Notes: generated from the sequence alone by a model not told the origin. A DNA stretch of 64,000 nt from Flavobacterium sp. HJJ (GCF_015351475.1 NZ_JADKPR010000003.1:62001-126000), one strand, 5' to 3'. Shown: positions 53,879-62,744, counted from the first letter of the stretch. Program-made: numbers and translations.

Positions 53879-55260
53879 TGAGTTCAAAGGATAAACTGCT
53901 ATTGGCTTATTACGGCGACGATTTCACAGGCTCAACTGATGCTCTAGAATTTCTGACGCTGGCCGGAGTAAAAACGATACTCTTTCTTCAAAAACCGAAT
54001 CAAAAAGATTTAGACCGCTTTCCGGGAATTCAGGCCATTGGTCTGGCGGGAAAAAGCAGGTCGATGTCACCATCGGAAATGGAAACAGAACTTTATACTG
54101 CTTTTGAAAATCTGAAAAGTTTTGCCCCAAATCATTTTCATTATAAAGTCTGTTCCACTTTCGATTCTGCACCACACGTGGGCAACATCGGAAAAGCAAT
54201 CGAAATCGGAAGCGAAGTTTTTGATCAAAAAACAGTTTTGGTTTCACCATCAGCACCACATTTAGGACGATTTTGCGTTTTTGGAAACCTTTTTGCCCGA
54301 ATGGGAACTATCGGTAACGGCGAAATTTACCGCATTGATCGTCATCCATCCATGAGTAAACATCCTGTTACGCCAATGCTGGAAGGGGATTTGACGATTC
54401 ATCTGGCAAAACAAACAGACAAATCAATCAGTCTTATCAATTTAACAACAATCGAAAAAGGGACTTCAGAAGTTCAGGAAGCGGTTGAAAGTAACCAAGC
54501 CGAAATTTTGTTTTTTGACGGTTTCAATTTGGAACATCTCAAAACAATTGGAACTGTTTTTAACCAATTGGCTTTCGAAAAAACATTGTTTTCTGTTGGT
54601 TCTTCTGGAATCGAAATGGCATTAGGACTGGCTTGGGAAGATGAAAAAGTTATCGGAAACAAAACCACATTCGAAGCTCCGGGAGAAGTTTCGCCTTTAT
54701 TGGTTTTGTCGGGAAGCTGTTCGCCAGTAACTTCAGGTCAGATTGAATATGCCCTGCAGAATGGATTTCAAGAAATTGCCCTAGAAAGCAAGGCTGTTGA
54801 TAACGATTATCAAGCCGAAATTATAAAGAATACCGTAGCTGAGATTATCAAGAATTTCAATAACGGAAAAAGCACAATTCTGCACACCAGTACAGGTTCA
54901 GATGATTCTCGTATTGCTGAAACAGAAGCTTTTTTTATTGCTAAAGGTTTTTCGGCAGACGAAATTCAGAAACAGTGCAGCAGTAGTTATGGAAGTGTTT
55001 TGGGGCAAATCACTAATGAAGTATTAAAAGTAGTTCCGTTAAAAAGAATTCTTTTTGCAGGTGGCGATACATCGAGTTATGCCGCTTCCGAGCTGGATAT
55101 TCTGGCGCTGGAAATGATTGCGCCAATCGCACCTGGAGCACCGCTTTGCAGGGCGGTTTCGGACAGGGAATGGGTAAACGGAATAGAAATGAATTTTAAA
55201 GGCGGACAGGTAGGTACCGCCGATTATTTTATAAAAGTATTAAAAGGAGAAAAATTATGA
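53878..55260 (+). CDS. DUF1537 sugar-acid kinase, candidate 3-oxo-isoapionate kinase (OiaK type)
   Basis: This 460-residue cytosolic kinase is of the four-carbon acid sugar kinase family. The N-terminal substrate domain starts with YYGDDFTGSTD (11-21). The C-terminal nucleotide-binding domain has LVLSGSCSPVTSGQ and FAGGDTSSYAA (GGDTS near 395-399). The start codon overlaps the RuBisCO-like stop (TAATG), and its own stop overlaps the next start (ATGA). Family members phosphorylate threonate, erythronate or 3-oxo-isoapionate. Coupling to a RuBisCO-like gene favours the last, giving the 4-phosphate consumed by the decarboxylase. A threonate/erythronate role would normally come with a dehydrogenase and PdxA-like partner, which are absent here. 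Confidence 0.82.
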   Translation: MSSKDKLLLAYYGDDFTGSTDALEFLTLAGVKTILFLQKPNQKDLDRFPGIQAIGLAGKSRSMSPSEMETELYTAFENLKSFAPNHFHYKVCSTFDSAPHVGNIGKAIEIGSEVFDQKTVLVSPSAPHLGRFCVFGNLFARMGTIGNGEIYRIDRHPSMSKHPVTPMLEGDLTIHLAKQTDKSISLINLTTIEKGTSEVQEAVESNQAEILFFDGFNLEHLKTIGTVFNQLAFEKTLFSVGSSGIEMALGLAWEDEKVIGNKTTFEAPGEVSPLLVLSGSCSPVTSGQIEYALQNGFQEIALESKAVDNDYQAEIIKNTVAEIIKNFNNGKSTILHTSTGSDDSRIAETEAFFIAKGFSADEIQKQCSSSYGSVLGQITNEVLKVVPLKRILFAGGDTSSYAASELDILALEMIAPIAPGAPLCRAVSDREWVNGIEMNFKGGQVGTADYFIKVLKGEKL

Positions 55261-55919
55261 GCGCAAAAGTTTTAGGTTTTGTACATACATCGGCAACATT
55301 GGTTCCGTTATTTCAGCAGTTAAGCAGTGAATTTTTAAGCGGGGTGGAAACCTTCAATATTGTCGATGACAGCTTGATAAAAGACGTAATCAAAAAAGGA
55401 AAATTAATGCCGAACACAGCTGCGAGAGTCGTGAGCCACGTTCAGGCTGCCGAAGCTGCAGGTGCCGATGTGATTCTGGTAACCTGTTCGTCCATTGGCA
55501 GGGCTATCGAAACGGCGGCAACTTTGAGTGCCGTTCCAGTGATTCGCGTAGATCAGGCCATGGCAGATGAAGCGGTACAGATCAGCAGTAAAATTGGTGT
55601 GATCGCCACATTGCCAACGACTTTGGAACCAACCAGCGATTTAGTGCAGCGAAGAGCCGAAGCGGCGGGCAAAAAGGTAACGATTTCATCTAAATTATGC
55701 GAAGGTGCTTTTGAGGCTTTAATGAGCGGCGATGCTCCCAAACATGACGAAATGGTAGCCAAAGCCCTGAAAGAATTAATGAAAGAAGTGGATGTAATTG
55801 TGCTGGCGCAGGCTTCGATGGCGAGAGTGGTCGATGGTTTAAGTGCCGATGAAAAATTAGTGCCTATTTTGGCAAGTCCTGCTATTGCTATGAAAAAATT
55901 AGCAGAGCTTTATTTTTAA
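55257..55919 (+). CDS. Asp/Glu racemase-superfamily protein with a single active-site Cys
   Basis: This 220-residue cytosolic protein is of the aspartate/glutamate/hydantoin racemase fold. The N-terminal catalytic Cys is present (C77 in VTCSSIG). The position where two-base racemases carry the second Cys reads LAQASMA (about 183-189) with no Cys, so it is probably not a classical racemase. One-Cys relatives include decarboxylases and isomerases. It is translationally coupled (ATGA) to the kinase and precedes a transporter. In the operon it may handle a sugar-acid intermediate, for example decarboxylating, isomerising or hydrolysing a product around the kinase and RuBisCO-like steps. No published apiose-pathway step of this family is known to me. 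Confidence 0.75.
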   Translation: MSAKVLGFVHTSATLVPLFQQLSSEFLSGVETFNIVDDSLIKDVIKKGKLMPNTAARVVSHVQAAEAAGADVILVTCSSIGRAIETAATLSAVPVIRVDQAMADEAVQISSKIGVIATLPTTLEPTSDLVQRRAEAAGKKVTISSKLCEGAFEALMSGDAPKHDEMVAKALKELMKEVDVIVLAQASMARVVDGLSADEKLVPILASPAIAMKKLAELYF

Positions 55920-55927
55920 ATAAAGTT

Positions 55928-55959
55928 AGACCTAACAGGTTTTAAAACCTGTTAGGTCT
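55928..55959. repeat. AGACCTAACAGGT hairpin, copy 3
   Basis: AGACCTAACAGGTTTTAAAACCTGTTAGGTCT is a perfect palindrome, one T shorter in the loop than the copy at 44441-44473. It lies 8 nt after the racemase-family stop. A GTG at 55960 on its edge extends the next frame artefactually. Confidence 0.85.
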
Positions 55960-55998
55960 GTGTTGAAAACTATAAAAAACACATTAAAACAAAATTAT

Positions 55999-57282
55999 AT
56001 GCGTAAATATTTTCTTTTGCTTGCTCCGATATTTTTTATTTTGGTTATGTTTGGCTGGTTACAGCAAATAGATATCCTTTGGAAAATCGGATTAATCTTT
56101 GGATTTTCGAGTATTGCCATTGGAGCAGGACATCTGAAAATATTGAGCGGTTACCAATACACTTTTTGGATTATTACCGCTGTCTGCGCAGGATTGATTT
56201 ATCCCGACTTTTTCCTGCATGTAGGCAGTTTCGATATGCGCAACAAATGGCTTATTCTGATTATCATTCAAATGGTAATGTTCGGAATGGGAACGCAGAT
56301 GAGTATCGAGGATTTTACAGGTATCCGAAAATCGGGCAAAGGCGTTTTGATTGGCCTGCTGGGGCATTTTACCATCATGCCGGTTATGGGTTTTTTAATC
56401 GCCAAAACGTTTGGTTTTGAACCCGAAATCGCTGCAGGAATTATCCTAATAGGTTCGTGCAGCAGCGGACTGGCTTCGAATGTGATGACTTATATCGCCA
56501 AAGGGAATCTGGTTTTGTCTGTAACCGTAACGGCTATGTCCACTTTAGCGGCACCGATTATGACTCCGTTTCTGATGAAAATATTTGCTGGAACTATGGT
56601 TGAAGTACAGTTCTTCAATATGATGATGGAAATTATAAAAATTGTTCTTGTGCCTTTGATGGCAGCGATGATTCATGATATCCTTAAAAATTATGGAGAA
56701 ACAGCTAGGAAGCGGATTTATTTTCTGACTACTCTGTCAGCAATCTGGCTGGTTGTTGTATTGTTTGGAAATTTTTTCACAATTGCAGATGACAGTACGG
56801 CAGCTCACGTTTTAGAAATCGTAAATTTCAGCTGTGGCGCTTTTGTCGTTGGGACATTGTATCACCTGCTGTATAAGGCTTATTCAAAAATTGATCTCAT
56901 CATGCCGTATTTTTCCATGTTCGGAATCATTTATTTTACCTTGGTGACCACTGCTGCAGGAAGAGACAATCTGATTCAGATTGGTTTTTTGCTTTTTTTG
57001 GCTTCAATTCTGCACAATGGAGCAGGTTACTTTTTTGGTTACTGGTTCAGCCGAATCAGCGGTCTCGACAAAAAGAGCAGTCAGACAATTGCTTTCGAAG
57101 TCGGTCTTCAAAATGGGGGTATGGCTTCTGGATTGGCAGGTGCTATGGGGAAACTTGCAACGGTTGGATTGGCTTCTGCGGTATTCAGTCCATGGATGAA
57201 TGTTTCAGGTTCTTTACTGGCTAATTACTGGCGAAAGAAGGGTAATGAGGAAGAGACAGAAATTACTGCAGTTATAAATTAA
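55999..57282 (+). CDS. BASS-family (bile acid:Na+ symporter-like) transporter
   Basis: This 427-residue inner-membrane protein has about 10-11 hydrophobic segments. The start is set at 55999 (MRKYFLLLAPIFFILVMFGW); the longer reading begins in a palindrome. The core has the family signature GSCSSGLASNVMTYIAKGN and VTAMSTLAAPIMTPFLM, with the second repeat FEVGLQNGGMASGLAG. It is longer than the typical ~320 residues, with added N-terminal membrane segments. BASS proteins move organic acids with Na+; pantoate, pyruvate, bile acids and glucosinolates are examples. Its place after a sugar-acid kinase operon suggests import of an apionate-like acid. It ends the operon, and a 176-nt spacer follows. 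Confidence 0.85.
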   Translation: MRKYFLLLAPIFFILVMFGWLQQIDILWKIGLIFGFSSIAIGAGHLKILSGYQYTFWIITAVCAGLIYPDFFLHVGSFDMRNKWLILIIIQMVMFGMGTQMSIEDFTGIRKSGKGVLIGLLGHFTIMPVMGFLIAKTFGFEPEIAAGIILIGSCSSGLASNVMTYIAKGNLVLSVTVTAMSTLAAPIMTPFLMKIFAGTMVEVQFFNMMMEIIKIVLVPLMAAMIHDILKNYGETARKRIYFLTTLSAIWLVVVLFGNFFTIADDSTAAHVLEIVNFSCGAFVVGTLYHLLYKAYSKIDLIMPYFSMFGIIYFTLVTTAAGRDNLIQIGFLLFLASILHNGAGYFFGYWFSRISGLDKKSSQTIAFEVGLQNGGMASGLAGAMGKLATVGLASAVFSPWMNVSGSLLANYWRKKGNEEETEITAVIN

Positions 57283-57381
57283 AACCACCATGTAACTGCT
57301 GTTTAGCGAATGCTCTTATTTTGCTTGATAAAATGCAATGTTATTTTTTGCTGACTGTTATTGTTGTTATGTTTTTCATAG

Positions 57382-57397
57382 CAGGATGCTACAGGAT
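57382..57397. promoter_or_regulatory. Candidate operator with tandem CAGGAT cores (weak)
   Basis: CAGGATGC at 57382-57389 is followed at once by TACAGGAT (57390-57397), the core of the motif seen before susC and 39481. It lies about 62-77 nt before the GH2 start. Supportive only in combination with the other sites. Confidence 0.25.
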
Positions 57398-57458
57398 AAC
57401 AATTGCATGTCATTATTTTATTTTTATGCCGATTATGTATTCAATATAAAAATATAAA

Positions 57459-60359
57459 ATGATAAAAAAATACACTTATTTCAGCCTGTTATTTGTGGCT
57501 TTGTTTTTCTTAAGCAGTTTCAAAAAGGAAGAAATTAAGCTTGACGGTACTTGGCGTTTTGAAATTGACCGAAATGATGAGGGCGTAGCTGGAAAATGGT
57601 ACAATAAAAATCTTTCAGATGCGATAAAGCTTCCAGGCTCTATGGCACAATTCTTAAAAGGGGATGAGATAACGTTGAAAACAAAATGGACTGGTTCTAT
57701 TTATGACAGTTCCTATTATTACATGCCGCGATTAGCAAAGTATCGTCAGCCGGGAAATATACATATTCCTTTTTGGCTGACTCCCGCAAAGCATTATGTT
57801 GGCGCAGCGTGGTACCAAAAAGAGGTAAACATTCCTGCAAATTGGACAGGTAAACGGGTTTTGCTCCATTTGGAAAGAACGCATATAGAAACCAGAGTAT
57901 GGATAAACGATAAAGAAGTGGGGCTGCGAAATTCATTGGTTGCACCTCATGTTTATGATTTAAGTCCATATCTCGCAGCGGGTAAACAGCGAATTTCTAT
58001 TCGAATTGATAATCGTATTAAAGAAATTAATGTAGGTCCTGATTCTCATAGTATAACTGATCATACACAAGGAAACTGGAATGGTATCATTGGAAAAATC
58101 GCATTAGAGTCCGGTTCACTGGTTTATATTGATGATATTCAAATTTATCCGGATGTAAAAAATAGAAAAGCCCGCGTAAAAATCACCATTAATAACAGTA
58201 CTCAAAATCAATTTAGCGGCAAAATTTCTATAGCTGCTAAAAGTTTTAATTCTAAAGAATCTGATGAAACGCAAGAGATCACTAGCAGTCTTTCTGTGTC
58301 AAAACAGGAAGAAAAGTCAATTGAACTTGAACTGCCTTTTGGAAACAGGATGCTGACTTGGAATGAATTTAATCCTGCTTTGTATCATTTGGAAGCAAAA
58401 CTTTTTTCGAAAGAAACAAGCGATGCAAAAATCGTTCAGTTTGGAATGCGTGAATTTAAAATTAAAGAAAACCAATTCTTAATAAATGATGTGCCTGTAT
58501 TTCTCAGGGGGACGGTTCACAATTGTGAATTTCCGCTAACAGGTTATCCCGCTGCAACAGTAGAAGCCTGGACTAAAATTTTTAAAATTATCAAGAAGCA
58601 CGGGTTAAATCACGTGCGTTTTCACTCATGGTGTCCGCCCGAAGCCGCTTTTATTGCTGCTGATAAAATTGGTCTTTATCTGCAGCCCGAAGGTCCAAGC
58701 TGGCCTAATCATGGTCCTAAGATAGGATTGGGACAGCCTGTGGATCAATATTTATATGACGAAACCATGAGAATGGCAAAAGAGTATGGGAATTATGCAT
58801 CATTTGTGATGTTATCTGCCGGAAATGAGCCTGCTGGAAAGCAAGTGGAATACCTAAATCAATTTGTGGATTTTTGGAAAGCAAAAGACAGCAGAAGGGT
58901 TTATACTGGTATGACTGTAGGCGGAAGCTGGCCTGTGGTTCCAAATGCAGAATATCAAGCCAGAGGAGGCGTTAGAGGATTAAAATGGGACAAAATGCCT
59001 GAAACAGAATCGGATTTTAGTACTGGGATTGCTCCTTTTAAAGTTCCTTTTGTAGCCCACGAAATAGGGCAGTACTGTGTTTTCCCAAATTTTGAAGAAA
59101 TTAAAAAATACAAAGGTGTTTACAGAGCCAAAAATTTTGAAATGTTCCGTCAGGATCTTGAAGACCATAAGATGGGCAATCAGGCAAAAGATTTTTTAAA
59201 TGCTTCTGGTAAATTACAGGTTTTGTGTTATAAAAATGAAATTGAGAAAATATTGAGAACACCTGGTTATGCTGGTTTTCAAATGCTGGGGCTGCAGGAT
59301 TTTCCTGGGCAGGGAACTGCGTTAGTGGGAGTTCTTGATGCATTTTTTCAGGAAAAAGGATATGTGTCTGCCCAAGAATATGCCCGATTTTGTAACGAAA
59401 CTGTTCCTTTGGCAAAAATTTCAAAGTTTGTTTATACTAATGCAGAAACTTTTAATGCAGCAATTGTTCTTTCCCATTCGGGTAAAGAACCTTTAAAAGA
59501 TGCCGTAATTAATTGGACAATCAAAAATGAAAAGGGTACTATTCTTTCCTCCGGAAGTTTTGAGCCTAAAACATTCGAAAACGGGAATGGTCTTTTCGCA
59601 GGAAATATAGATTTTTCGCTAAGCGGAATTACCGCTGCATCCAAATTAAATCTTGAAGTAAAAATCAAAGATACAGTCTTTGCCAACGATTGGAATTTTT
59701 GGGTATATCCAGAGAAAAATATAGAAATTCCTTCTTCAGTTTATTACACAACAGAGTTAGATGATAAGGCAAAAGAGGTGCTGCAAAATGGCGGAAAAGT
59801 ATTTTTGAATGCCTCAGGCAAAGTGATAAAAGGAAAAGAAGTTGAAATGCATTTTCTTCCTGTTTTTTGGAATACTTCCTGGTTCAAAATGCGTCCGCCG
59901 CATGTTACTGGAATGCTGATTCAGGATAAAAGTCCTGCGTTTAAAGACTTTCCGACTAGTTTTCATAGTGATCTGCAGTGGTGGGAAATCCAAAATCGTT
60001 CACAGGTCATGAATCTGGAAGATTTCCCGGCAGATTTCCGTCCATTGGTACAGCCAATAGATACTTGGTTTATGAACCGCAGACTGGCTTTAGTATTTGA
60101 AGCTCAGGCAGGAAAGGGAAAAATTATTGTAAGCAGTGCCAATATTGGTCCTGATATGGTAAATAAACCTGCAGCAAAGCAATTGTTTTTCTCGCTTATA
60201 AAATATATGGATTCGGATAAATTCAATCCGAAAAGCATACTGGATTTTGAGGTAATAAAAGATGTTTTTGTAAGTCCGTCCCACGAAGTGTTTAATACCT
60301 ATACGAAAGACAGTCCGGATGAATTGAAACCTAATTCGAACCAAAATAAAGTGAAGTAG
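57459..60359 (+). CDS. GH2-family hydrolase (966 residues)
   Basis: This exported GH2 protein has a hydrophobic start (MIKKYTYFSLLFVALFFLSS). A jelly-roll sugar-binding domain follows (LDGTWRFEIDRNDEG, AAWYQKEVNIPANWTGKRV, WINDKEVGLRNSLVAPHVYDL), then an Ig-like domain and a TIM barrel (FLRGTVHNCEFPLTGYP, HVRFHSWCPPEAAFIAAD). E457 in SAGNEPAG is the likely acid/base and E535 in AHEIGQYCVFP the likely nucleophile. The C-terminal ~300 residues are beta-sandwich-like and end in a hydrophilic tail. It differs clearly from the other two GH2 genes. Its own upstream spacer suggests separate transcription from the transporter operon. It converges with GH97 across a bidirectional terminator. Confidence 0.82.
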   Translation: MIKKYTYFSLLFVALFFLSSFKKEEIKLDGTWRFEIDRNDEGVAGKWYNKNLSDAIKLPGSMAQFLKGDEITLKTKWTGSIYDSSYYYMPRLAKYRQPGNIHIPFWLTPAKHYVGAAWYQKEVNIPANWTGKRVLLHLERTHIETRVWINDKEVGLRNSLVAPHVYDLSPYLAAGKQRISIRIDNRIKEINVGPDSHSITDHTQGNWNGIIGKIALESGSLVYIDDIQIYPDVKNRKARVKITINNSTQNQFSGKISIAAKSFNSKESDETQEITSSLSVSKQEEKSIELELPFGNRMLTWNEFNPALYHLEAKLFSKETSDAKIVQFGMREFKIKENQFLINDVPVFLRGTVHNCEFPLTGYPAATVEAWTKIFKIIKKHGLNHVRFHSWCPPEAAFIAADKIGLYLQPEGPSWPNHGPKIGLGQPVDQYLYDETMRMAKEYGNYASFVMLSAGNEPAGKQVEYLNQFVDFWKAKDSRRVYTGMTVGGSWPVVPNAEYQARGGVRGLKWDKMPETESDFSTGIAPFKVPFVAHEIGQYCVFPNFEEIKKYKGVYRAKNFEMFRQDLEDHKMGNQAKDFLNASGKLQVLCYKNEIEKILRTPGYAGFQMLGLQDFPGQGTALVGVLDAFFQEKGYVSAQEYARFCNETVPLAKISKFVYTNAETFNAAIVLSHSGKEPLKDAVINWTIKNEKGTILSSGSFEPKTFENGNGLFAGNIDFSLSGITAASKLNLEVKIKDTVFANDWNFWVYPEKNIEIPSSVYYTTELDDKAKEVLQNGGKVFLNASGKVIKGKEVEMHFLPVFWNTSWFKMRPPHVTGMLIQDKSPAFKDFPTSFHSDLQWWEIQNRSQVMNLEDFPADFRPLVQPIDTWFMNRRLALVFEAQAGKGKIIVSSANIGPDMVNKPAAKQLFFSLIKYMDSDKFNPKSILDFEVIKDVFVSPSHEVFNTYTKDSPDELKPNSNQNKVK

Positions 60360-60372
60360 CACCTGAATATTC

Positions 60373-60398
60373 AAGTCTTCATTAATATTAAAAGACTT
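60373..60398. repeat. Small hairpin before the terminator
   Basis: AAGTCTT (60373-60379) and AAGACTT (60392-60398) pair across a 12-nt loop, immediately before the larger terminator hairpin. Confidence 0.5.
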
Positions 60399-60440
60399 AA
60401 AAAGTCCCGAGTTGTGTTTTATCCGGCTTGGGACTTTTTT
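60399..60440. terminator. Bidirectional terminator between convergent GH2 and GH97
   Basis: AAAAAGTCCC...GGGACTTTTTT encloses a ~20-nt loop. A-tracts and T-tracts flank the stem so it can act for both the + strand GH2 and the - strand GH97 transcripts. A degenerate GAGGGTTGGGGTG half-repeat follows at about 60519-60535. Confidence 0.85.
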
Positions 60441-60574
60441 AATTTATAATTGTTCAGAAGCAACTGCTTTATAATACCATTTAGAATCATAAAATAATCC
60501 GATTCAATCTTCTTTGAAGAGGGTTGGGGTGAGCTGAAAATATTTTATGTTTCTAAAAATTTTTTTGCTATTAT

Positions 60575-62518
60575 TTAAGGCATAAATATTACGGTTCCTC
60601 CATTTGGAGAAAGCTCCAGACTGAATGTGCCGTTATCTGATTTCTTAGTGCCGAATTTTGATTCTGCGCCTTCGCCATCAGAGATAATAGAAACCTCTTT
60701 GCCTTTAAGCATGGATAAATTTACGCTTATTTTTTTTGCTTCGTTTTCGCCGTTGATTGCTGCTACATACCATTTTGTATTTTTTCGGCGGGCAATAACA
60801 CAGTATTTACCAGGATAGCCATCTATAAAACGGGTTTCGTCCCATACTGTTGGTATCTTTTTTAAATAATCAAATAGATAGGCTGGCTTTTCGTTTAAGT
60901 TTTCCGGTGTTAATCCCCAGTGCTGCACGGCAGAAAAAAAGACAACCGCAGTAGCCATTTCGAATGCATCTGTAGTTTTACGTATTGTGCCTTTGTCAGG
61001 ATTACGGTTTAATCGTTTGTTAAGAAAAACTGGTCCAAAATCCATTGAACTTACTGCGTTTCTGGTAAAAGGGTAAATAGTTGCGGTTGTAGGATATCTG
61101 TCGCTGAAGGTCTGCTGAAAAACTAGATTTTCAGACGCAAGCACAGCTTCGCTCGTCATATAATTTGGATACATTCTTTCCCATCCGCGCGGAAGGGTAG
61201 TACCATGAAAATTGATGCCTAATCCAAATTCTGCTGCATCGGTAAGTATGTCATGATACATTTTCATCGTGACTTGTTTATCACCGCCAAAAAAATCAAC
61301 CTTTAATCCTTTTACGCCAATCTGCTGTAACCACTGCATTTCTGCCAGCCGCGCTTCATGCGTATTCATTCTGTCTTTTGGAGTTTGCGGTGCGGTATTC
61401 CAATTGCCATTAGAATTGTACCAAAGTATAACGCCGACATTTTTGGATTTGGCATAATTTACCAGTTCGGTCATTTTTTCTTTTCCAATATTGACATCCC
61501 AAAGCGCATCAATCAATATAAATTCACATTTCATATTGGCAGCAAGATCAATAAAAGTTTTTTGGTCATCATAGTTACAGCTTGCATCCTGCCAAACAAT
61601 CCAGCTCCAGCTTGCACGGCCTGTTTCGAATATTTTAGAAGTTTTTATAAGCGGTTTAACAACATCAGTTGAAGCAGTTGATTCAACAATTGGTTTTAAT
61701 GTTTTTCCAAGCGTAATTGTTTTCCATGAAGTCTGCATCGGTAATACAGCAACAGCAGTAGCGGCACCTTGATTATTGTTTTCGCCTTCCTGAGGAAAAG
61801 CAACAGTATAGATTCCATCGGCATTGGCATCACTCAATCGGGTTCCTGGATAATTACCGCTGATACCGGTTTCAGAAATTAACAGCCATCCTTTATTTCC
61901 CAGATGAAAAAGTGCCGGAAAAGTATAACCTAGTCCGTATTGTGATTTTGTTCCTACCGGCTCTTCTCTTGTATATTCCTCTTCATATGACGGTTTGGTT
62001 TTCTCCCAGCCGCTTGATGGCGGTGCCTGAGGAGTGATAAAAGTGGTCGTTCCCACTGGAAGTTTAAAACCTGTTATTTCTTTTTCAATAGTGCAGTCGC
62101 CAGCGTTCTTTTTACTTTTTGGAAGAAGATAACTAAAGGCGGCATCTGTATTTGTAATTCTGAAAATTACATTTAGAGTATCATTCGCTGTATTTGTGAA
62201 AATGCATTTTATTTCATTGGCTTTATAATTGACCTGGCTGACTTTAGAGCGGTTAAGTTTATAAGAATCCTGTATTTTACTGGAAGTGCTTCCAGCGAGT
62301 TTAAGACCTTTTGTAAAGTCACCTACTGAACTTACAAGACCTAAAGGCGACTTGTTTAGGAATTCTTCGTTTTGATAAAACAGATTGTAATAAGCACTGC
62401 CATTTATTACTGAAACTTCAAGTTTTAAATTTTTATCAGGACTTAAAGCTGACACTGACTGCGCTTGTAATGAATTTGAAAGAGAAATAAAAAAAAGACT
62501 AATTAGAAGAAATCTCAT
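60575..62518 (-). CDS. GH97 retaining-type alpha-galactosidase-like enzyme
   Basis: This 647-residue exported enzyme (signal peptide to SLQAQ, residue 20) has the GH97 plan: N-terminal beta-supersandwich (VSALSPDKNLKLEV, FLNKSPLGL), catalytic (beta/alpha)8 barrel (SWSWIVWQDASCNYDDQKTF, ILIDALWD, WYNSNGNWNTAPQTP) and C-terminal beta-domain. D408 in GLKVDFFGGD is the nucleophile position that defines retaining members, and E457 in YMTSEAVLASE is the probable acid/base. The inverting SusB-type set of Glu residues is not evident. Retaining GH97 enzymes remove alpha-galactose or beta-L-arabinopyranose. It is on the - strand just downstream of the AraC regulator, with 226 nt of spacer containing candidate sites, so it may be regulated as its own unit. 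Confidence 0.9.
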   Translation of the reverse strand: MRFLLISLFFISLSNSLQAQSVSALSPDKNLKLEVSVINGSAYYNLFYQNEEFLNKSPLGLVSSVGDFTKGLKLAGSTSSKIQDSYKLNRSKVSQVNYKANEIKCIFTNTANDTLNVIFRITNTDAAFSYLLPKSKKNAGDCTIEKEITGFKLPVGTTTFITPQAPPSSGWEKTKPSYEEEYTREEPVGTKSQYGLGYTFPALFHLGNKGWLLISETGISGNYPGTRLSDANADGIYTVAFPQEGENNNQGAATAVAVLPMQTSWKTITLGKTLKPIVESTASTDVVKPLIKTSKIFETGRASWSWIVWQDASCNYDDQKTFIDLAANMKCEFILIDALWDVNIGKEKMTELVNYAKSKNVGVILWYNSNGNWNTAPQTPKDRMNTHEARLAEMQWLQQIGVKGLKVDFFGGDKQVTMKMYHDILTDAAEFGLGINFHGTTLPRGWERMYPNYMTSEAVLASENLVFQQTFSDRYPTTATIYPFTRNAVSSMDFGPVFLNKRLNRNPDKGTIRKTTDAFEMATAVVFFSAVQHWGLTPENLNEKPAYLFDYLKKIPTVWDETRFIDGYPGKYCVIARRKNTKWYVAAINGENEAKKISVNLSMLKGKEVSIISDGEGAESKFGTKKSDNGTFSLELSPNGGTVIFMP

Positions 62519-62569
62519 TGTTACAGTATTTTTGGTTAGTAAAAACAGTGTTTTAAAAAAGCAAATATA

Positions 62570-62586
62570 AGTGTAAAAATAACACT
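62570..62586. promoter_or_regulatory. Candidate operator, AGTGT-N7-ACACT palindrome, site 3
   Basis: AGTGT, AAAAATA, ACACT lies 52-68 nt upstream of the GH97 start and matches the pentamers and spacing of the 39390 site. The rest of this spacer (about 62615-62695) holds several GTGTT repeats in direct order, which could be AraC half-sites. Confidence 0.35.
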
Positions 62587-62744
62587 TTTACTTAAAAAAA
62601 TGATATTGAAAAAAATTAATGTGTTATGTTAATTTATTTTTAGAGTGTAATGTGTTGATATTATTTGTGTTGTGTGTTGTTTTTCAGTGTGTTAAAGTCC
62701 GTTGAAGCGGAAGTCATGTAAAGAGGGTTTAAATGAAAGTAAAT

